Positions 15,966 to 24,995 of a stretch of 64,000 nucleotides of DNA are shown here, piece after piece. The stretch comes from Nocardioides jiangsuensis (GTDB lineage Bacteria; Actinomycetota; Actinomycetes; Propionibacteriales; Nocardioidaceae): positions 248,001-312,000 of the forward strand of contig NZ_JAIEZQ010000001.1 of the NCBI RefSeq assembly GCF_019679455.1, given 5' to 3'. Both the position numbers and the translations under genes were made by a program. Every line of letters begins with the position of its first letter. The stretch's first letter is position 1. The notes beneath the pieces were generated by a model that ran no database searches, was not told the DNA's origin, and saw only the letters and a program-made list of their open reading frames with translations.

Positions 15966-16928
15966 ATGACGCAGCACCGGGACCCCACACTCGAGGTCGA
16001 CGTCCTCGGCGACCCCTACTTCGCCGAGACCCTCCAGCTGGCCGACGACGACGAGGGCGAGGTCGTCGCCACGCTCGTGTCCCGCCGCGCGGCCGGCCCC
16101 ACCACGCGCGCCGTCCTGCACCTGCACGGCTTCGCCGACTACTTCTTCCAGACCCCGGCCGCGGACTACTGGACCGGGCGCGGCTACGACTTCTACGCGC
16201 TCGACCTGCGCAAGTACGGCCGCTCGCTGCGCCCGCACCAGACCCCCAACTTCGTCACCGACCTCGCGCACTACTTCGAGGAGGTCGACGAGGCGATGCG
16301 CCGCGTCACCGAGCGCGACGGGCACGACCACGTGATCGTGACCGCGCACTCCACCGGCGGCCTCATCGCCCCGCTGTGGGCCGACGCCCGCAAGCCGCCT
16401 ATAGCCGGGATGGTCCTGAACTCCCCCTGGCTCGACCTCCACGGCAGCTTCCTGCTCCGCACCGCGGGTACCACGGCGATCGACCAGGTCGGCGCGCGCC
16501 GGCCCTACCTGACCATCCCCCGCAACGTGTCGGGGCTGTACGCCGAGAGCCTGCACCGCGACCACCGCGGCGAGTGGGACTTCAACCTCGACTGGAAGCC
16601 CCTGGAGAGCTGGCCGGTGTACGCCGGCTGGCTGCGCGCCGTACGCCGCGGCCACGCCAAGGTGCACCGCGGGGTGGACGTCGGAGCGCCGGTGCTCGTG
16701 CTCACCTCGGGCGCGAGCTCCTACCCCAAGGAGTGGGACGAGAGCGTCGAGCAGCACGACATCGTGCTCAACGTCGAGCAGATCCGGAAGTGGGCGCACA
16801 AGCTGGCCGAGCACGTGACGCTGACCCGGGTCCCGGGCGCGCTGCACGACGTCACGCTGTCCGCCGAGCCGGTCCGGCGCCGGGCCTTCGAGGAGGTCAC
16901 CCGCTGGCACGACGCCTACGTCGAGTAG
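15966..16928 (+). CDS. alpha/beta hydrolase (lysophospholipase-like)
   Basis: 320 aa of the serine aminopeptidase S33 / monoglyceride-lipase-like group. LHLHGFADYFFQ forms the oxyanion region, TAHSTGGLIAP holds the nucleophile Ser, and the end ALHDVTLS supplies the catalytic His. Cytoplasmic, no signal. ATG at 15966 chosen; an upstream in-frame ATG at 15948 is possible. Substrate unknown. Confidence 0.88.
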   Translation: MTQHRDPTLEVDVLGDPYFAETLQLADDDEGEVVATLVSRRAAGPTTRAVLHLHGFADYFFQTPAADYWTGRGYDFYALDLRKYGRSLRPHQTPNFVTDLAHYFEEVDEAMRRVTERDGHDHVIVTAHSTGGLIAPLWADARKPPIAGMVLNSPWLDLHGSFLLRTAGTTAIDQVGARRPYLTIPRNVSGLYAESLHRDHRGEWDFNLDWKPLESWPVYAGWLRAVRRGHAKVHRGVDVGAPVLVLTSGASSYPKEWDESVEQHDIVLNVEQIRKWAHKLAEHVTLTRVPGALHDVTLSAEPVRRRAFEEVTRWHDAYVE

Positions 16929-16975
16929 GGCCGCTCCCGCGCCGAAAGCCGTGGGCGACTGTCGGTCGCGGCCCC

Positions 16976-16981
16976 TAGGGT
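16976..16981 (+). promoter_or_regulatory. leaderless -10 box
   Basis: TAGGGT, then 7 nt to ATG 16989. Supports that start over the in-frame GTG at 16980. Confidence 0.55.
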
Positions 16982-16988
16982 GACCGGC

Positions 16989-17735
16989 ATGACCCTCGCC
17001 AAGGACGCCTGCCTCGCCGCGATCGCCGAGCACAGCGCCGGGTTCGCCGCCGCCAGCCGCGACAACCTCGCCGCCCCCGTCGAGCACTGCCCCGGCTGGA
17101 GCGTGGCCGACCTGGTCTGGCACCTGACCGAGGTGCAGTGGTTCTGGGGGACCATCGTGGAGCAGCGGCTCGCGGCTCCGCCGGACGAGTCCCTTCGCCC
17201 CGCCCGACGCCCCGACGGCGAGCTCGTGGCAGCGTTCGAGCAGGGCGCCGAGCGGCTCGTCAGGGCGCTCGCGGCCGCCGACCCGGCCGACCCGGTGTGG
17301 ACCTGGGCCCCGGCCCAGGCCGACGTCGGCTTCGTGCTGCGGCACCAGGTGCAGGAGGCCGCGGTGCACCACTGGGACGCAGCCCACGCCGCCGGCTGCT
17401 CGTTCACGGTCGACCCGGCCGTGGCAGCCGACGCCGTCGAGGAGTTCCTGACCTTCTCGGTCTCCAGCGACGCCGACCCCGCGGAGCCCGGCCGGCCGGC
17501 GCTCGACGGGACGCTGGTGCTGCGCGCCACGGACGTCGGCACGGCCTGGACGGTCACCGACGGAGCGGCCCCCGGCACCACGCGGTGGGAGCGCGGGTCC
17601 GACGACGGCGCACCGGCGGTCACCGGCACCGCGTGGGACCTGCTGCTCTGGCTCTACGACCGGGTCGCCCTCGACACAGGCACGCTCCCGGGCGACCTCC
17701 TCGACCGCTTCCGGGGGCTCTGCTTCACCGACTGA
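16989..17735 (+). CDS. maleylpyruvate isomerase family (MDMPI) mycothiol-dependent protein
   Basis: 248 aa. N-terminal DinB-like four-helix metal-binding domain (PGWSVADLVWHLTEVQWFW; second site HQVQEAAVHHWDA with conserved His), then a C-terminal MDMPI-C domain ending GTAWDLLLWLYDR. The family uses mycothiol as cofactor or in thiol transfer; the substrate is unknown. Leaderless start. Two further DinB/MDMPI proteins occur at 44864 and 48414. Confidence 0.85.
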   Translation: MTLAKDACLAAIAEHSAGFAAASRDNLAAPVEHCPGWSVADLVWHLTEVQWFWGTIVEQRLAAPPDESLRPARRPDGELVAAFEQGAERLVRALAAADPADPVWTWAPAQADVGFVLRHQVQEAAVHHWDAAHAAGCSFTVDPAVAADAVEEFLTFSVSSDADPAEPGRPALDGTLVLRATDVGTAWTVTDGAAPGTTRWERGSDDGAPAVTGTAWDLLLWLYDRVALDTGTLPGDLLDRFRGLCFTD

Positions 17736-17835
17736 CGACCCCTTTCCGCAGGTCCAGACCGGTGCGCGTACCGGCCCGGCCCCGCGCACCAGGTGGGACA
17801 ATGGGAGGTCGGAACACCCCACGGGGGTCGGTACC

Positions 17836-18783
17836 ATGAGCGCACGTCGCCGCCTCCTGGCCCTGCTGCTCCCCTGTCTGCTGGTCGTGGGCTGCGCCGG
17901 TGGTGAGTTGGCGCCGAAGCCGGAACCGGCCCGGGACCGCGTCCGGGCAGCCGTCACGGGCACCGAGCCGCTGGCCCGGATCCGAGGGCCGCTCGTGGTC
18001 GCCGCCGGCGACATCGCCTGCCCGCCGGGGGAGTCCGTGACCGAGGACGGCTGTCGGCATCGCAAGACCGCGCGGCTGGCCAGGTCCTTCAAACCCCGCC
18101 GAGTGCTGCTCCTGGGCGACACGCAGTACGACGACGCCAAGCCCGCCGAGTACCGGAAGTCGTTCGACTCCTCCTGGGGCACGATGCGGGGGCTGCGGCC
18201 CGTGCCGGGTAACCACGAGTACCACACCCACCACGCGCGGGGTTACTACCTCTACTTCCGGGATCAGTCGCCCTCGCACCCCGGCTGGTACTCCTTCCGG
18301 GTCGGCAGCTGGCGCATCTTCGCGCTGAACAGCAACTGCGGCGAGGTGAGCTGCCACAAGCAGAGCCGCTGGCTCAACTGGGCGATGAAGCGCTTCGACA
18401 GACGCTGCTCGGCGATCATGATGCACCACCCGAGGTACTCCTCCGGCGACGTCCACGGGAGCACGACGGAGGTCAAGGCGCTCTGGGAGGTCGCCCTGCG
18501 GCACCGCACCGACGTCGCCCTTGCCGGCCACGATCACGTCTACGAGCGCTTCCGGCGGATGAACGCCGCCGGCCAGCCGGCGAAGCACGGGATCCTGTCC
18601 TTCGTCGCGGGTGCCGGCGGCAGGAGCCTCTACGGTTTCGACCGGCCGGAGCAGGGGTCGCTCGTGCGCGACAACCGGGCGGCCGGGGTCCTCGCGCTAC
18701 GCCTCGGCCAGCGCGGGTTCGCCTGGAAGTACCGCACCATCGACGGCCGCACCGTCGACGCGGGCATGCGCCGCTGCGTCTGA
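17836..18783 (+). CDS. secreted lipoprotein metallophosphoesterase
   Basis: 315 aa. Lipoprotein signal with lipobox VVGC near residue 20, then a calcineurin-like phosphoesterase: AAGDIAC, LLGDTQYDD, PVPGNHEYH, MMHHPRYSSG and LAGHDHVYERF cover the five metal-binding motifs of purple-acid-phosphatase-like enzymes. Anchored outside the membrane, it probably releases phosphate from organic esters. Start ATG at 17836. Confidence 0.9.
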   Translation: MSARRRLLALLLPCLLVVGCAGGELAPKPEPARDRVRAAVTGTEPLARIRGPLVVAAGDIACPPGESVTEDGCRHRKTARLARSFKPRRVLLLGDTQYDDAKPAEYRKSFDSSWGTMRGLRPVPGNHEYHTHHARGYYLYFRDQSPSHPGWYSFRVGSWRIFALNSNCGEVSCHKQSRWLNWAMKRFDRRCSAIMMHHPRYSSGDVHGSTTEVKALWEVALRHRTDVALAGHDHVYERFRRMNAAGQPAKHGILSFVAGAGGRSLYGFDRPEQGSLVRDNRAAGVLALRLGQRGFAWKYRTIDGRTVDAGMRRCV

Positions 18784-18799
18784 CCGGCGTCCGGGCGCG

Positions 18800-19564
18800 T
18801 CAGCCGACGAGGAAGGCGGTCAGCGCGGCCACGCCGACGAGCACGATCACGATCCGCAGCGCCAGGGGCGGCAGGCGGCGTCCCACGGTGGCACCCACCT
18901 GGCCGCCGACGACCGAGCCGACCGCGATCAGCGCGGCGACGACCCAGTCGACCTCGGCGACGGCCATGAAGATCACCGCGGCCACGCCGTTCACCAGTCC
19001 GGCGAGCACGTTCTTGACGGCGTTGAGCCGCTGCAGGGTCTCCTGGATGCCGATGCCCATCACGGCCATCAGCAGCACGCCCTGCGCCGCCCCGAAGTAG
19101 CCGCCGTACACGCCGGTCGCGAACACCAGCACCCACACCCAGAGCGGGCCGTGCTCGTGCACCGTTCCGCGGCCCTCCCTGCGCAGGGCAACCCGGCGGC
19201 TGATGGTCGGCTGCAGCACGACCAGCAGGCAGCCCAGGCCGATGAGGACGGGCACGATCGCGCTGAACGCCTCCTCGGGAAGGGCCAGCAGCAGCACCGC
19301 CCCGACGATGCCGCCGAGCAGGGAGGCGCTCGCCAGCCGGATCAGCCGTGCCCGCTGCCCGACGAGCTCGCGGCGGTAGCCGATCGCGCCGGACACCGAG
19401 CCCGGCACCAGGCCGATCGTGTTCGACACGTTGGCCGTCACCGGCGGCACGCCGAACGCGAGGAGGGTCGGGAACGTGATCAGCGTTCCCGACCCCACCA
19501 CGGTGTTGATGGTGCCGGCCGCGACCCCCGCGAGGAGGACCGCGGTCATCTCCAGGAGCGTCAC
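18800..19564 (-). CDS. TauE/SafE family membrane transporter
   Basis: 254 aa, about eight hydrophobic segments, with the family repeat pattern (GTINTVVGSGTLITFPTLL … GVYGGYFGAAQGVLLMA). Proposed exporter of sulfite, sulfoacetate or other organosulfur anions. Its ATG overlaps the stop of the SPFH gene, so it is coupled to it; the operon is nfeD-like, SPFH, tauE. Confidence 0.9.
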   Translation of the reverse strand: MTLLEMTAVLLAGVAAGTINTVVGSGTLITFPTLLAFGVPPVTANVSNTIGLVPGSVSGAIGYRRELVGQRARLIRLASASLLGGIVGAVLLLALPEEAFSAIVPVLIGLGCLLVVLQPTISRRVALRREGRGTVHEHGPLWVWVLVFATGVYGGYFGAAQGVLLMAVMGIGIQETLQRLNAVKNVLAGLVNGVAAVIFMAVAEVDWVVAALIAVGSVVGGQVGATVGRRLPPLALRIVIVLVGVAALTAFLVG

Positions 19565-20700
19565 TGCGGCGGCGTGCTCCCGGCTCCGCCGTCGGTGGTC
19601 GGGGGCACGTCACCGGCCGCCGGCGACCTCGTACCGCGCTCGGACTCCTGCGCGGCCGCGATGGCCTCCTCGACGGCGCTGTGCGTGTCCGCGAGGGCGC
19701 GCCTGTTGTCCGCCTCGATCGTCGCCACGTCGGGCACCGTGGAGCCCATGTCGACCCGCTTGGCGGGACCGTCCACGTCGTCCGGGATACCCCGCATGCT
19801 GTTCATCGTGGAGCCGAGACCCTCGAGGGCCTTGCCGATCTCGCTGGGCACGATCCACACCTTGTTGGCGTCGCCCTCGGCGATCTTCGGCATCATCTGG
19901 AGGTACTGGTAGGCCAGCAGCGACTGGTCCGGGCGGCCGTCGTGGATCGCCTGGAACACCGTCTGGATCGCCTGCCCCTCACCCTGCGCGCGGAGGATCT
20001 GCGACTCCCGGTCGGCCTGGGCGCGGAGGATCTGCGACTCCCGGGCACCCTCGGCGTTGAGGATCGCGGACTGCTTCGAGCCCTCCGCGGTGAGGATGGC
20101 GGCCTGGCGCTGCCCCTCGGCGGTGAGGATGACCGCGCGCTTCTCGCGGTCGGCCCGCATCTGCTTCTCCATCGAGTCCTTGATCGACGGCGGCGGGTCG
20201 ATGCCCTTGAGCTCGACCCGGTTCACGCGGATGCCCCACTTGCCGGTGGCCTCGTCCAGGACGCCGCGGAGCCGGCTGTTGATCGCGTCGCGGCTGGTCA
20301 GCGTCTCCTCGAGGTCCATGCCGCCGACGATGTTGCGCAGCGTGGTCATGGTCAGCTGCTCCACGGCCTGGATGTAGTTGGCGATCTCGTACGTCGCCGA
20401 GATCGGGTCGGTGACCTGGAAGTAGATGACCGTGTCGATCGAGACCACCAGGTTGTCCTCGGTGATCACCGGCTGCGGCGGGAACGAGACCACCTGCTCG
20501 CGCAGGTCGATCATGTACCGGACCTTGTCCACGAACGGGACCACGACGTTCAGCCCCGCGGGCAGCGTCGCCTTGTACTTGCCGAACCGCTCGACGATCC
20601 CGGCCCGGGCCTGCGGCACGATGCGGATCGTCTTGGCCATCACGGCCACGGCGAACAGCACCAGCAGGACGATCAGCACCAAGATGCCTACGCCGTCCAT
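19561..20700 (-). CDS. SPFH/Band 7 (stomatin-like) membrane protein
   Basis: 379 aa. One N-terminal membrane segment (residues 3-22), Band 7 domain (RIVPQARAGIVERFGKY … VDTVIYFQVTDP), then a coiled-coil stalk with five tandem units of about 11 residues based on AILxAEGxxQ. The DNA at 20000-20100 is correspondingly repetitive. The C-terminus is polar and Pro/Gly-rich. Forms membrane scaffolds with NfeD partners; here the NfeD gene is 57 bp upstream. Confidence 0.92.
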   Translation of the reverse strand: MDGVGILVLIVLLVLFAVAVMAKTIRIVPQARAGIVERFGKYKATLPAGLNVVVPFVDKVRYMIDLREQVVSFPPQPVITEDNLVVSIDTVIYFQVTDPISATYEIANYIQAVEQLTMTTLRNIVGGMDLEETLTSRDAINSRLRGVLDEATGKWGIRVNRVELKGIDPPPSIKDSMEKQMRADREKRAVILTAEGQRQAAILTAEGSKQSAILNAEGARESQILRAQADRESQILRAQGEGQAIQTVFQAIHDGRPDQSLLAYQYLQMMPKIAEGDANKVWIVPSEIGKALEGLGSTMNSMRGIPDDVDGPAKRVDMGSTVPDVATIEADNRRALADTHSAVEEAIAAAQESERGTRSPAAGDVPPTTDGGAGSTPPQ

Positions 20701-20756
20701 GGTGTCCCCTCTCTGTCACTCTTTCGTTGGTGCGGTGCCACGTCGTGGCACCGATC

Positions 20757-21215
20757 TCAGGGACCGATCTCCGGCACCTTGTGCACGTAGGCGGTCGCGC
20801 CCTTGATCTCGAACACGTCGACCTTCGCCCCGGGCTCGATCACCGCGGTGTCGTCGTACGGGCGGGCGGTCCACAGCTCCCCGCCGATCCGGACCTGGCC
20901 ACCTTGCGAGGAGACCTCGTCGACGACCACGCCCTGCTTCCCGACCAGGGCGGCGTGGCCCAGCGTCAGCTCGGGACCGGAGTGGAGCCGCTTGACGATG
21001 TTGGGGCGGACCAGGGCGAGCATGCCGACGGCAGCGGCGACGGCGGCCAGGGCCTGGATCGCGAACGGCAGCCCGACCAGCGCGGCGGCCATGCCGACCA
21101 CGGCACCGACCGCCATCATCAGCAGGACCAGGTCGAGGCTGAACAGCTCGGCCACGCCGAGGGCGATGGCCACGCCGAGCCACGCCTGCCATTCTTGGAA
21201 CCACTCCGGGAGCAT
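20757..21215 (-). CDS. NfeD family membrane protein
   Basis: 152 aa. Four hydrophobic helices in residues 10-85, then a soluble OB-fold C-domain (GKQGVVVDEVSSQGGQVRIGGELWTARP). Partner of the SPFH protein in membrane microdomain organisation. First gene of the three-gene unit. Confidence 0.9.
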   Translation of the reverse strand: MLPEWFQEWQAWLGVAIALGVAELFSLDLVLLMMAVGAVVGMAAALVGLPFAIQALAAVAAAVGMLALVRPNIVKRLHSGPELTLGHAALVGKQGVVVDEVSSQGGQVRIGGELWTARPYDDTAVIEPGAKVDVFEIKGATAYVHKVPEIGP

Positions 21216-21229
21216 GCTCCCAAGACTAG

Positions 21230-22030
21230 TCAGTCCGTACGGTGCCGGACGCGACGGCGCGCGGCCCAGCGCCCGTCGTCGTGATGCAGCTGCAGCGGCA
21301 TGCCGAACGTGGCGGCCAGGATCTCCTCGGTCATCACGTACTCCAGCGGCCCGGCCGCGACCGCCCGCCCCTGGCGCAGCAGCAGCGCGTGGGTGAACCC
21401 GGGCGGGATCTCCTCGACGTGGTGGGAGACGAGCACCGTCGCCGGGGACGTCTCGTCCATCGCCAGCACCGACAGCGTGGACACCAGGTCCTCGCGGCCA
21501 CCGAGGTCCAGTCCGGCGGCGGGCTCGTCGAGCAGCAGCACCTCGGGGTCGGTCATCAGCGCCCGGGCGATCTGGACCCGCTTGCGCTCGCCCTCGCTCA
21601 GGGTGCCGAAGGTGCGGTCGAGCAGGTGCCCGGCGCCGACCTCGGTGAGCAGCTCCGCGGCCCGCGCGTGGTCGAGCTCGTCGTAGTGCTCGCGCCAGCG
21701 GCCGATCACGCTGTACGACGCGGAGACCACCACGTCGCGGACCAGCTCGTGGCGCGGGATCCGGTCCGCGAGGGCGGCGCTGGTGAGGCCGATCCGCGGC
21801 CGCAGGTCGAACACGTCGACCGTGCCGAGCACCTCGCCGAGCACCCCGGCCACCCCGGACGTGGGGTGGATCTGCGCGGAGGCGACCTGGAGCAGCGTGG
21901 TCTTCCCTGCGCCGTTCGGGCCGAGGACCACCCAGCGCTCGTCCTCCTCCACCGTCCAGTCGATGCCCTCCAGGAGCGTCGCCTGACCACGTGTGACGGT
22001 GACGTCGGCGAACTCGATTACGGCGTCCAT
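21230..22030 (-). CDS. ABC transporter ATP-binding protein
   Basis: 266 aa. Walker A GPNGAGKTTLL, signature LSEGERKRVQIARALMTDP, Walker B VLLLDEPAAGLD, H-loop VSHHVEEI. No permease adjoins, so this is an orphan ATPase of unknown partner, similar to ModF/iron-type stand-alone ATPases. Start ATG at 22030 with GAGGG 4 nt upstream; the longer frame runs antisense to the next gene and is rejected. Confidence 0.88.
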   Translation of the reverse strand: MDAVIEFADVTVTRGQATLLEGIDWTVEEDERWVVLGPNGAGKTTLLQVASAQIHPTSGVAGVLGEVLGTVDVFDLRPRIGLTSAALADRIPRHELVRDVVVSASYSVIGRWREHYDELDHARAAELLTEVGAGHLLDRTFGTLSEGERKRVQIARALMTDPEVLLLDEPAAGLDLGGREDLVSTLSVLAMDETSPATVLVSHHVEEIPPGFTHALLLRQGRAVAAGPLEYVMTEEILAATFGMPLQLHHDDGRWAARRRVRHRTD

Positions 22031-22119
22031 GGATCCCTCGTGTGGTCGGTGCGTCCGGCAGGATGGCGGGCTGTCCAAACCTACGTCACCGGCCCGCGGC
22101 GCGCCCAGGCGGACACACG

Positions 22120-22125
22120 TAGCCT
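22120..22125 (+). promoter_or_regulatory. leaderless -10 box
   Basis: TAGCCT, 7 nt before GTG 22133. Sets the start of the following gene. Confidence 0.5.
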
Positions 22126-22132
22126 GGGGCGC

Positions 22133-22870
22133 GTGAACGACCGCGCCACCTTGCCGATGTCCGCGAACCTCGCCCTCTGGTTCTCCGCGTGGGTGTCGGG
22201 ACGGGTCAGCCTCGACGACGCCCGCGACGCGATCGTCGGCGACGACACCGCCCACCACGTGGCCGGCCTGCCCGGCGAGGACGACGCCGTCCCGCTGATC
22301 CTCGCGCTCGGCCGGCTGCGCGCGGAGGGCGCCACCGGCGCCGGGCTCGCCCTGCCCGTCCCCGGCGACCCGCTCGGGCTCGCCGGCCCGGTCCCGTTCA
22401 ACAACGACGTGCTGGAGGCCGGCGAGGGGGTCGTGCTCTCCGGCTGCGACGGCGGCCTGGTCCCGCACCGGGCCGGGGTCGGCGTGGTGTGGACCTACCA
22501 CCGGGCCACCTCCCGGCGCCAGGTGCCGGACCCGGGTGAGGCGGACACCTCCCTGCGCCGGGCCCTGCTGACCGCGGCGAACACGCTCGCCGAGCTCGAG
22601 GTGGCACGGTGGCGTCCCGAGGTGGCGGACGAGCTGATGGCGCTGCGCAGTACCTCGGACCTGCGCTTCCCGCCGGAGACCGGGGCCCGGGCGGTGAAGC
22701 TGGCCTCGCTGTCCGTGCGGTGCATCCGCATCGTCGACCTGGCCCTGGCCGACGACGGCGCCGCGGTCTCCGCGTCCGAGGCCGACCGCCGCCGGGCGGC
22801 CCTGTCCCCGCTGGACCACGCTGCGAGACGGGGCCTCGTCGCCGCCTGCTCGGCCCCGTGGGGGAGATAG
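22133..22870 (+). CDS. conserved hypothetical protein
   Basis: 245 aa, not recognised. Soluble, acidic, no signal or membrane segment. Segments such as LALWFSAWVSGRVSLDDARDAI and AVPLILALGRLRAEGATG suggest an alpha/beta fold. GTG at 22133 follows a leaderless -10 box. It ends 13 bp before serB and may be co-transcribed with it. Confidence 0.75.
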   Translation: MNDRATLPMSANLALWFSAWVSGRVSLDDARDAIVGDDTAHHVAGLPGEDDAVPLILALGRLRAEGATGAGLALPVPGDPLGLAGPVPFNNDVLEAGEGVVLSGCDGGLVPHRAGVGVVWTYHRATSRRQVPDPGEADTSLRRALLTAANTLAELEVARWRPEVADELMALRSTSDLRFPPETGARAVKLASLSVRCIRIVDLALADDGAAVSASEADRRRAALSPLDHAARRGLVAACSAPWGR

Positions 22871-22883
22871 CCTTCAGCCCGTC

Positions 22884-24116
22884 ATGAGAACCGACGACGC
22901 CGCCGCGCCCCGCCCCCAGACGCTCCTGATCACGCTCACCGGCAAGGACCGGCCGGGGGTGACCTCCACGGTCTTCTCCACCCTCGCCGGGTTCGGGGTC
23001 GAGGTCCTCGACATCGAGCAGATCGTGCTCCGTCGCCGCCTGGTGCTGGGTGTGCTGGTCTCCCTGCCGCGGGACGTGAAGGCGCTCCGCGCGGCGATGG
23101 ACCGGGTGGCCGCCGAGCTCGACATGCACGTGGAGGTGGACCGCGGCACCGGCGACAACCGTGACCGGCCGCAGGGTCGCAGCCACGTCACGGTGCTGGG
23201 CATGCCGCTCAGGCCCGCCGCGGTCGCGGCGATCGCCGGACGGATCGCCGACACCGGCGCCAACATCGACCGGATCGAGCGGATGGCCCGCTACCCCGTC
23301 ACCGCGATCGACCTGCACGTCTCCGGCGCCGACCCCGACCGGTTGCGGGTGCTGCTCTCCGAGGAGGCGGCCCGGCAGGCGGTCGACGTGGCGGTGCAGC
23401 CGGCGAACCTGCTCCGGCACGGCATGCGGCTGATCGTGATGGACGTCGACTCCACGCTGGTGCAGGGCGAGGTCATCGAGATGCTCGCCGAGCACGCCGG
23501 CTGCCTCGAGGAGGTGGCCAAGGTCACCGAGGCCGCGATGCGCGGGGAGCTGGACTTCGAGCAGTCCCTGCGGGAGCGGGTCTCGCTGCTCGCCGGCCTC
23601 GACGCGTCGGTGCTCGACCGGGTGTACGCCGGAATCCAGCTCGCCCCCGGTGCGCGCACCATGGTCCGCACCCTCAAGCGCCTCGGCTACCGGTTCGCGA
23701 TCGTCTCCGGCGGGTTCTCCCAGGTGACCGACCAGATCGCGGCCGACCTCGGCATCGACTTCGCCTCGGCCAACGAGCTCGAGGTCGTCGACGGCAAGCT
23801 CACCGGTCGGATCGTCGGGCCGGTCGTGGATCGGGCCGGCAAGGCGACCGCGCTGCGCCGGTTCGCCGAGCGGGCCGGGGTGTCCACCGCCGCGACCATC
23901 GCGATCGGCGACGGCGCGAACGACCTCGACATGCTCGCCGCGGCCGGGCTCGGCATCGCCTTCAACGCCAAGCCCGTGGTGCAGCAGGCCGCCGACACCG
24001 CGGTGAACGTCCCCTACCTCGACTCGATCATCTACCTGCTCGGCATCAGCCGCGAGGAGGTCGAGGCCGCGGACGCGGAGATGGGGATCGTCACGCCCGC
24101 CCCGCCGCTGGCCTGA
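22884..24116 (+). CDS. serB: phosphoserine phosphatase with ACT domains
   Basis: Last step of serine synthesis. 410 aa: two N-terminal ACT-like domains (LITLTGKDRPGVTSTVF; HVTVLGMPLRPAAVAAIA) and a C-terminal HAD phosphatase with nucleophile motif MDVDSTLVQGE near residue 187, SGGFSQV, Lys in RAGKATAL and IGDGANDLDML. The ACT domains probably sense serine, as in mycobacterial SerB2. ATG at 22884. Confidence 0.95.
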   Translation: MRTDDAAAPRPQTLLITLTGKDRPGVTSTVFSTLAGFGVEVLDIEQIVLRRRLVLGVLVSLPRDVKALRAAMDRVAAELDMHVEVDRGTGDNRDRPQGRSHVTVLGMPLRPAAVAAIAGRIADTGANIDRIERMARYPVTAIDLHVSGADPDRLRVLLSEEAARQAVDVAVQPANLLRHGMRLIVMDVDSTLVQGEVIEMLAEHAGCLEEVAKVTEAAMRGELDFEQSLRERVSLLAGLDASVLDRVYAGIQLAPGARTMVRTLKRLGYRFAIVSGGFSQVTDQIAADLGIDFASANELEVVDGKLTGRIVGPVVDRAGKATALRRFAERAGVSTAATIAIGDGANDLDMLAAAGLGIAFNAKPVVQQAADTAVNVPYLDSIIYLLGISREEVEAADAEMGIVTPAPPLA

Positions 24117-24161
24117 CCCGCGCCCCCGTCGTACCCCTTGCCCGGCTCGTCACCGGTCCGG

Positions 24162-24285
24162 CCCGGCCGACCTGCCGGGTAGTTCGTGAGCAGAGCGCCT
24201 GACCCGCGTCCCGGCCGACCTGCCCGGGTAGTGCGTGAGCAAACGGCTGTCCGCACCCGGGAAGACAGCCATCTGCTCACGAACC
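24162..24285. repeat. direct repeat plus alternative hairpins after serB
   Basis: A 31-32 bp direct repeat (24162-24192, 24210-24241; core CCGGCCGACCTGC then GGGTAGT) ends in CGTGAGCA. A single 3' arm, TCTGCTCACGAAC (24272-24284), can pair either with the first copy (13 bp perfect, GTTCGTGAGCAGA) or with the second, where GGCTGTC/GACAGCC (24245-24251, 24264-24270) extends the stem. May act as the serB terminator or a structured element. Confidence 0.5.
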
Positions 24286-24307
24286 GAGCCGTGCCAGCCG
24301 GTCTAGC

Positions 24308-24452
24308 CGAGGAGTACCGCAGGCCGGGCCCGGCCTTCCTCCCGGCCGACGACCTGCCGCCCTCGGTGCTCGCGCTCGCCTGGGACCCGCGCCGTACGAC
24401 GGACGCCGCGACCCGGCTCGCCCGTCTCGCCGGCAGCCGGCGCGAGAGCTAG
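24308..24452 (+). pseudogene. possible 3' remnant of a LysR-type regulator
   Basis: About 48 codons ending in TAG (EYRRPGPAFLPADDLPPSVL then ALAWDPRRTTDAATRLARLA) resemble the last strands of LysR effector domains, where a P-L-D-D-x-P-P…LAW pattern is common. No HTH or upstream portion exists. The call is by pattern only. Confidence 0.3.
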
Positions 24453-24961
24453 CCGCGGCCGACGTAGAAGTCGACCAGCCGGCCGGTCTCGGGGCCGAGC
24501 TCGGCCCAGGGCACCTCCACCTCGAGCACGGCCAGGCATCCGGGCGGGTACCCCTGGAGCAGCTGGGCCTGCGCGTCCGGCTCTCCCTCCCCGTCCTCGA
24601 GCAGGTGCGCGAGGTAGGCCACGGTCGGGTTGTGCCCCACGAAGATCACCGTCCCGGCCGACTCCGGCACCGCGCTCAGCGCCTCCATCACGACGTCGGG
24701 GCTGCCGGTGTACGTCGCGTCGTCGAACACCGGCCCGAGGTCCGAGCCGGCCCCCTCGGCCACCGCGGCCCAGGTCTCCCGGGCGCGCTTCGCCGAGGAG
24801 ACCAGCGCGTGGTCGGGCAGCATGGAGCGCTCGGCGAGGTGGCGTCCCGCGTCGGCGGCGTCCTTCCTGCCGCGCTCCGTGAGGACCCGGTCGTGGTCCG
24901 TGGTCGCGAACGGCTCGGCCTTCGCGTGCCGCATGAGGATGAGTCGCCGCCGGTTGGTCAC
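24449..24961 (-). CDS. SixA-like histidine phosphatase
   Basis: 170 aa, histidine-phosphatase superfamily, small SixA type. Catalytic LILMRHAKAE (phospho-accepting His 12), SSAKRARETW, and the second His in VGHNPTVAYL. Substrate could be a phosphohistidine protein or a small phosphoester. GTG at 24961 chosen at the family's usual N-terminus. Divergent from cphB with only 34 bp between starts. Confidence 0.85.
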   Translation of the reverse strand: MTNRRRLILMRHAKAEPFATTDHDRVLTERGRKDAADAGRHLAERSMLPDHALVSSAKRARETWAAVAEGAGSDLGPVFDDATYTGSPDVVMEALSAVPESAGTVIFVGHNPTVAYLAHLLEDGEGEPDAQAQLLQGYPPGCLAVLEVEVPWAELGPETGRLVDFYVGRG

Positions 24962-24982
24962 GAGCCCCACTTTCTCACCACG

Positions 24983-24988
24983 TAGGCT
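24983..24988 (+). promoter_or_regulatory. leaderless -10 box of cphB
   Basis: TAGGCT, 7 nt before ATG 24996. Confidence 0.55.
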
Positions 24989-24995
24989 GCCCTGC

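Noticed and set aside
21230-22819. 529-aa ABC protein
   Set aside because: The N-terminal half is antisense to the hypothetical gene at 22133 and of low-complexity type; ATG 22030 has a Shine-Dalgarno.
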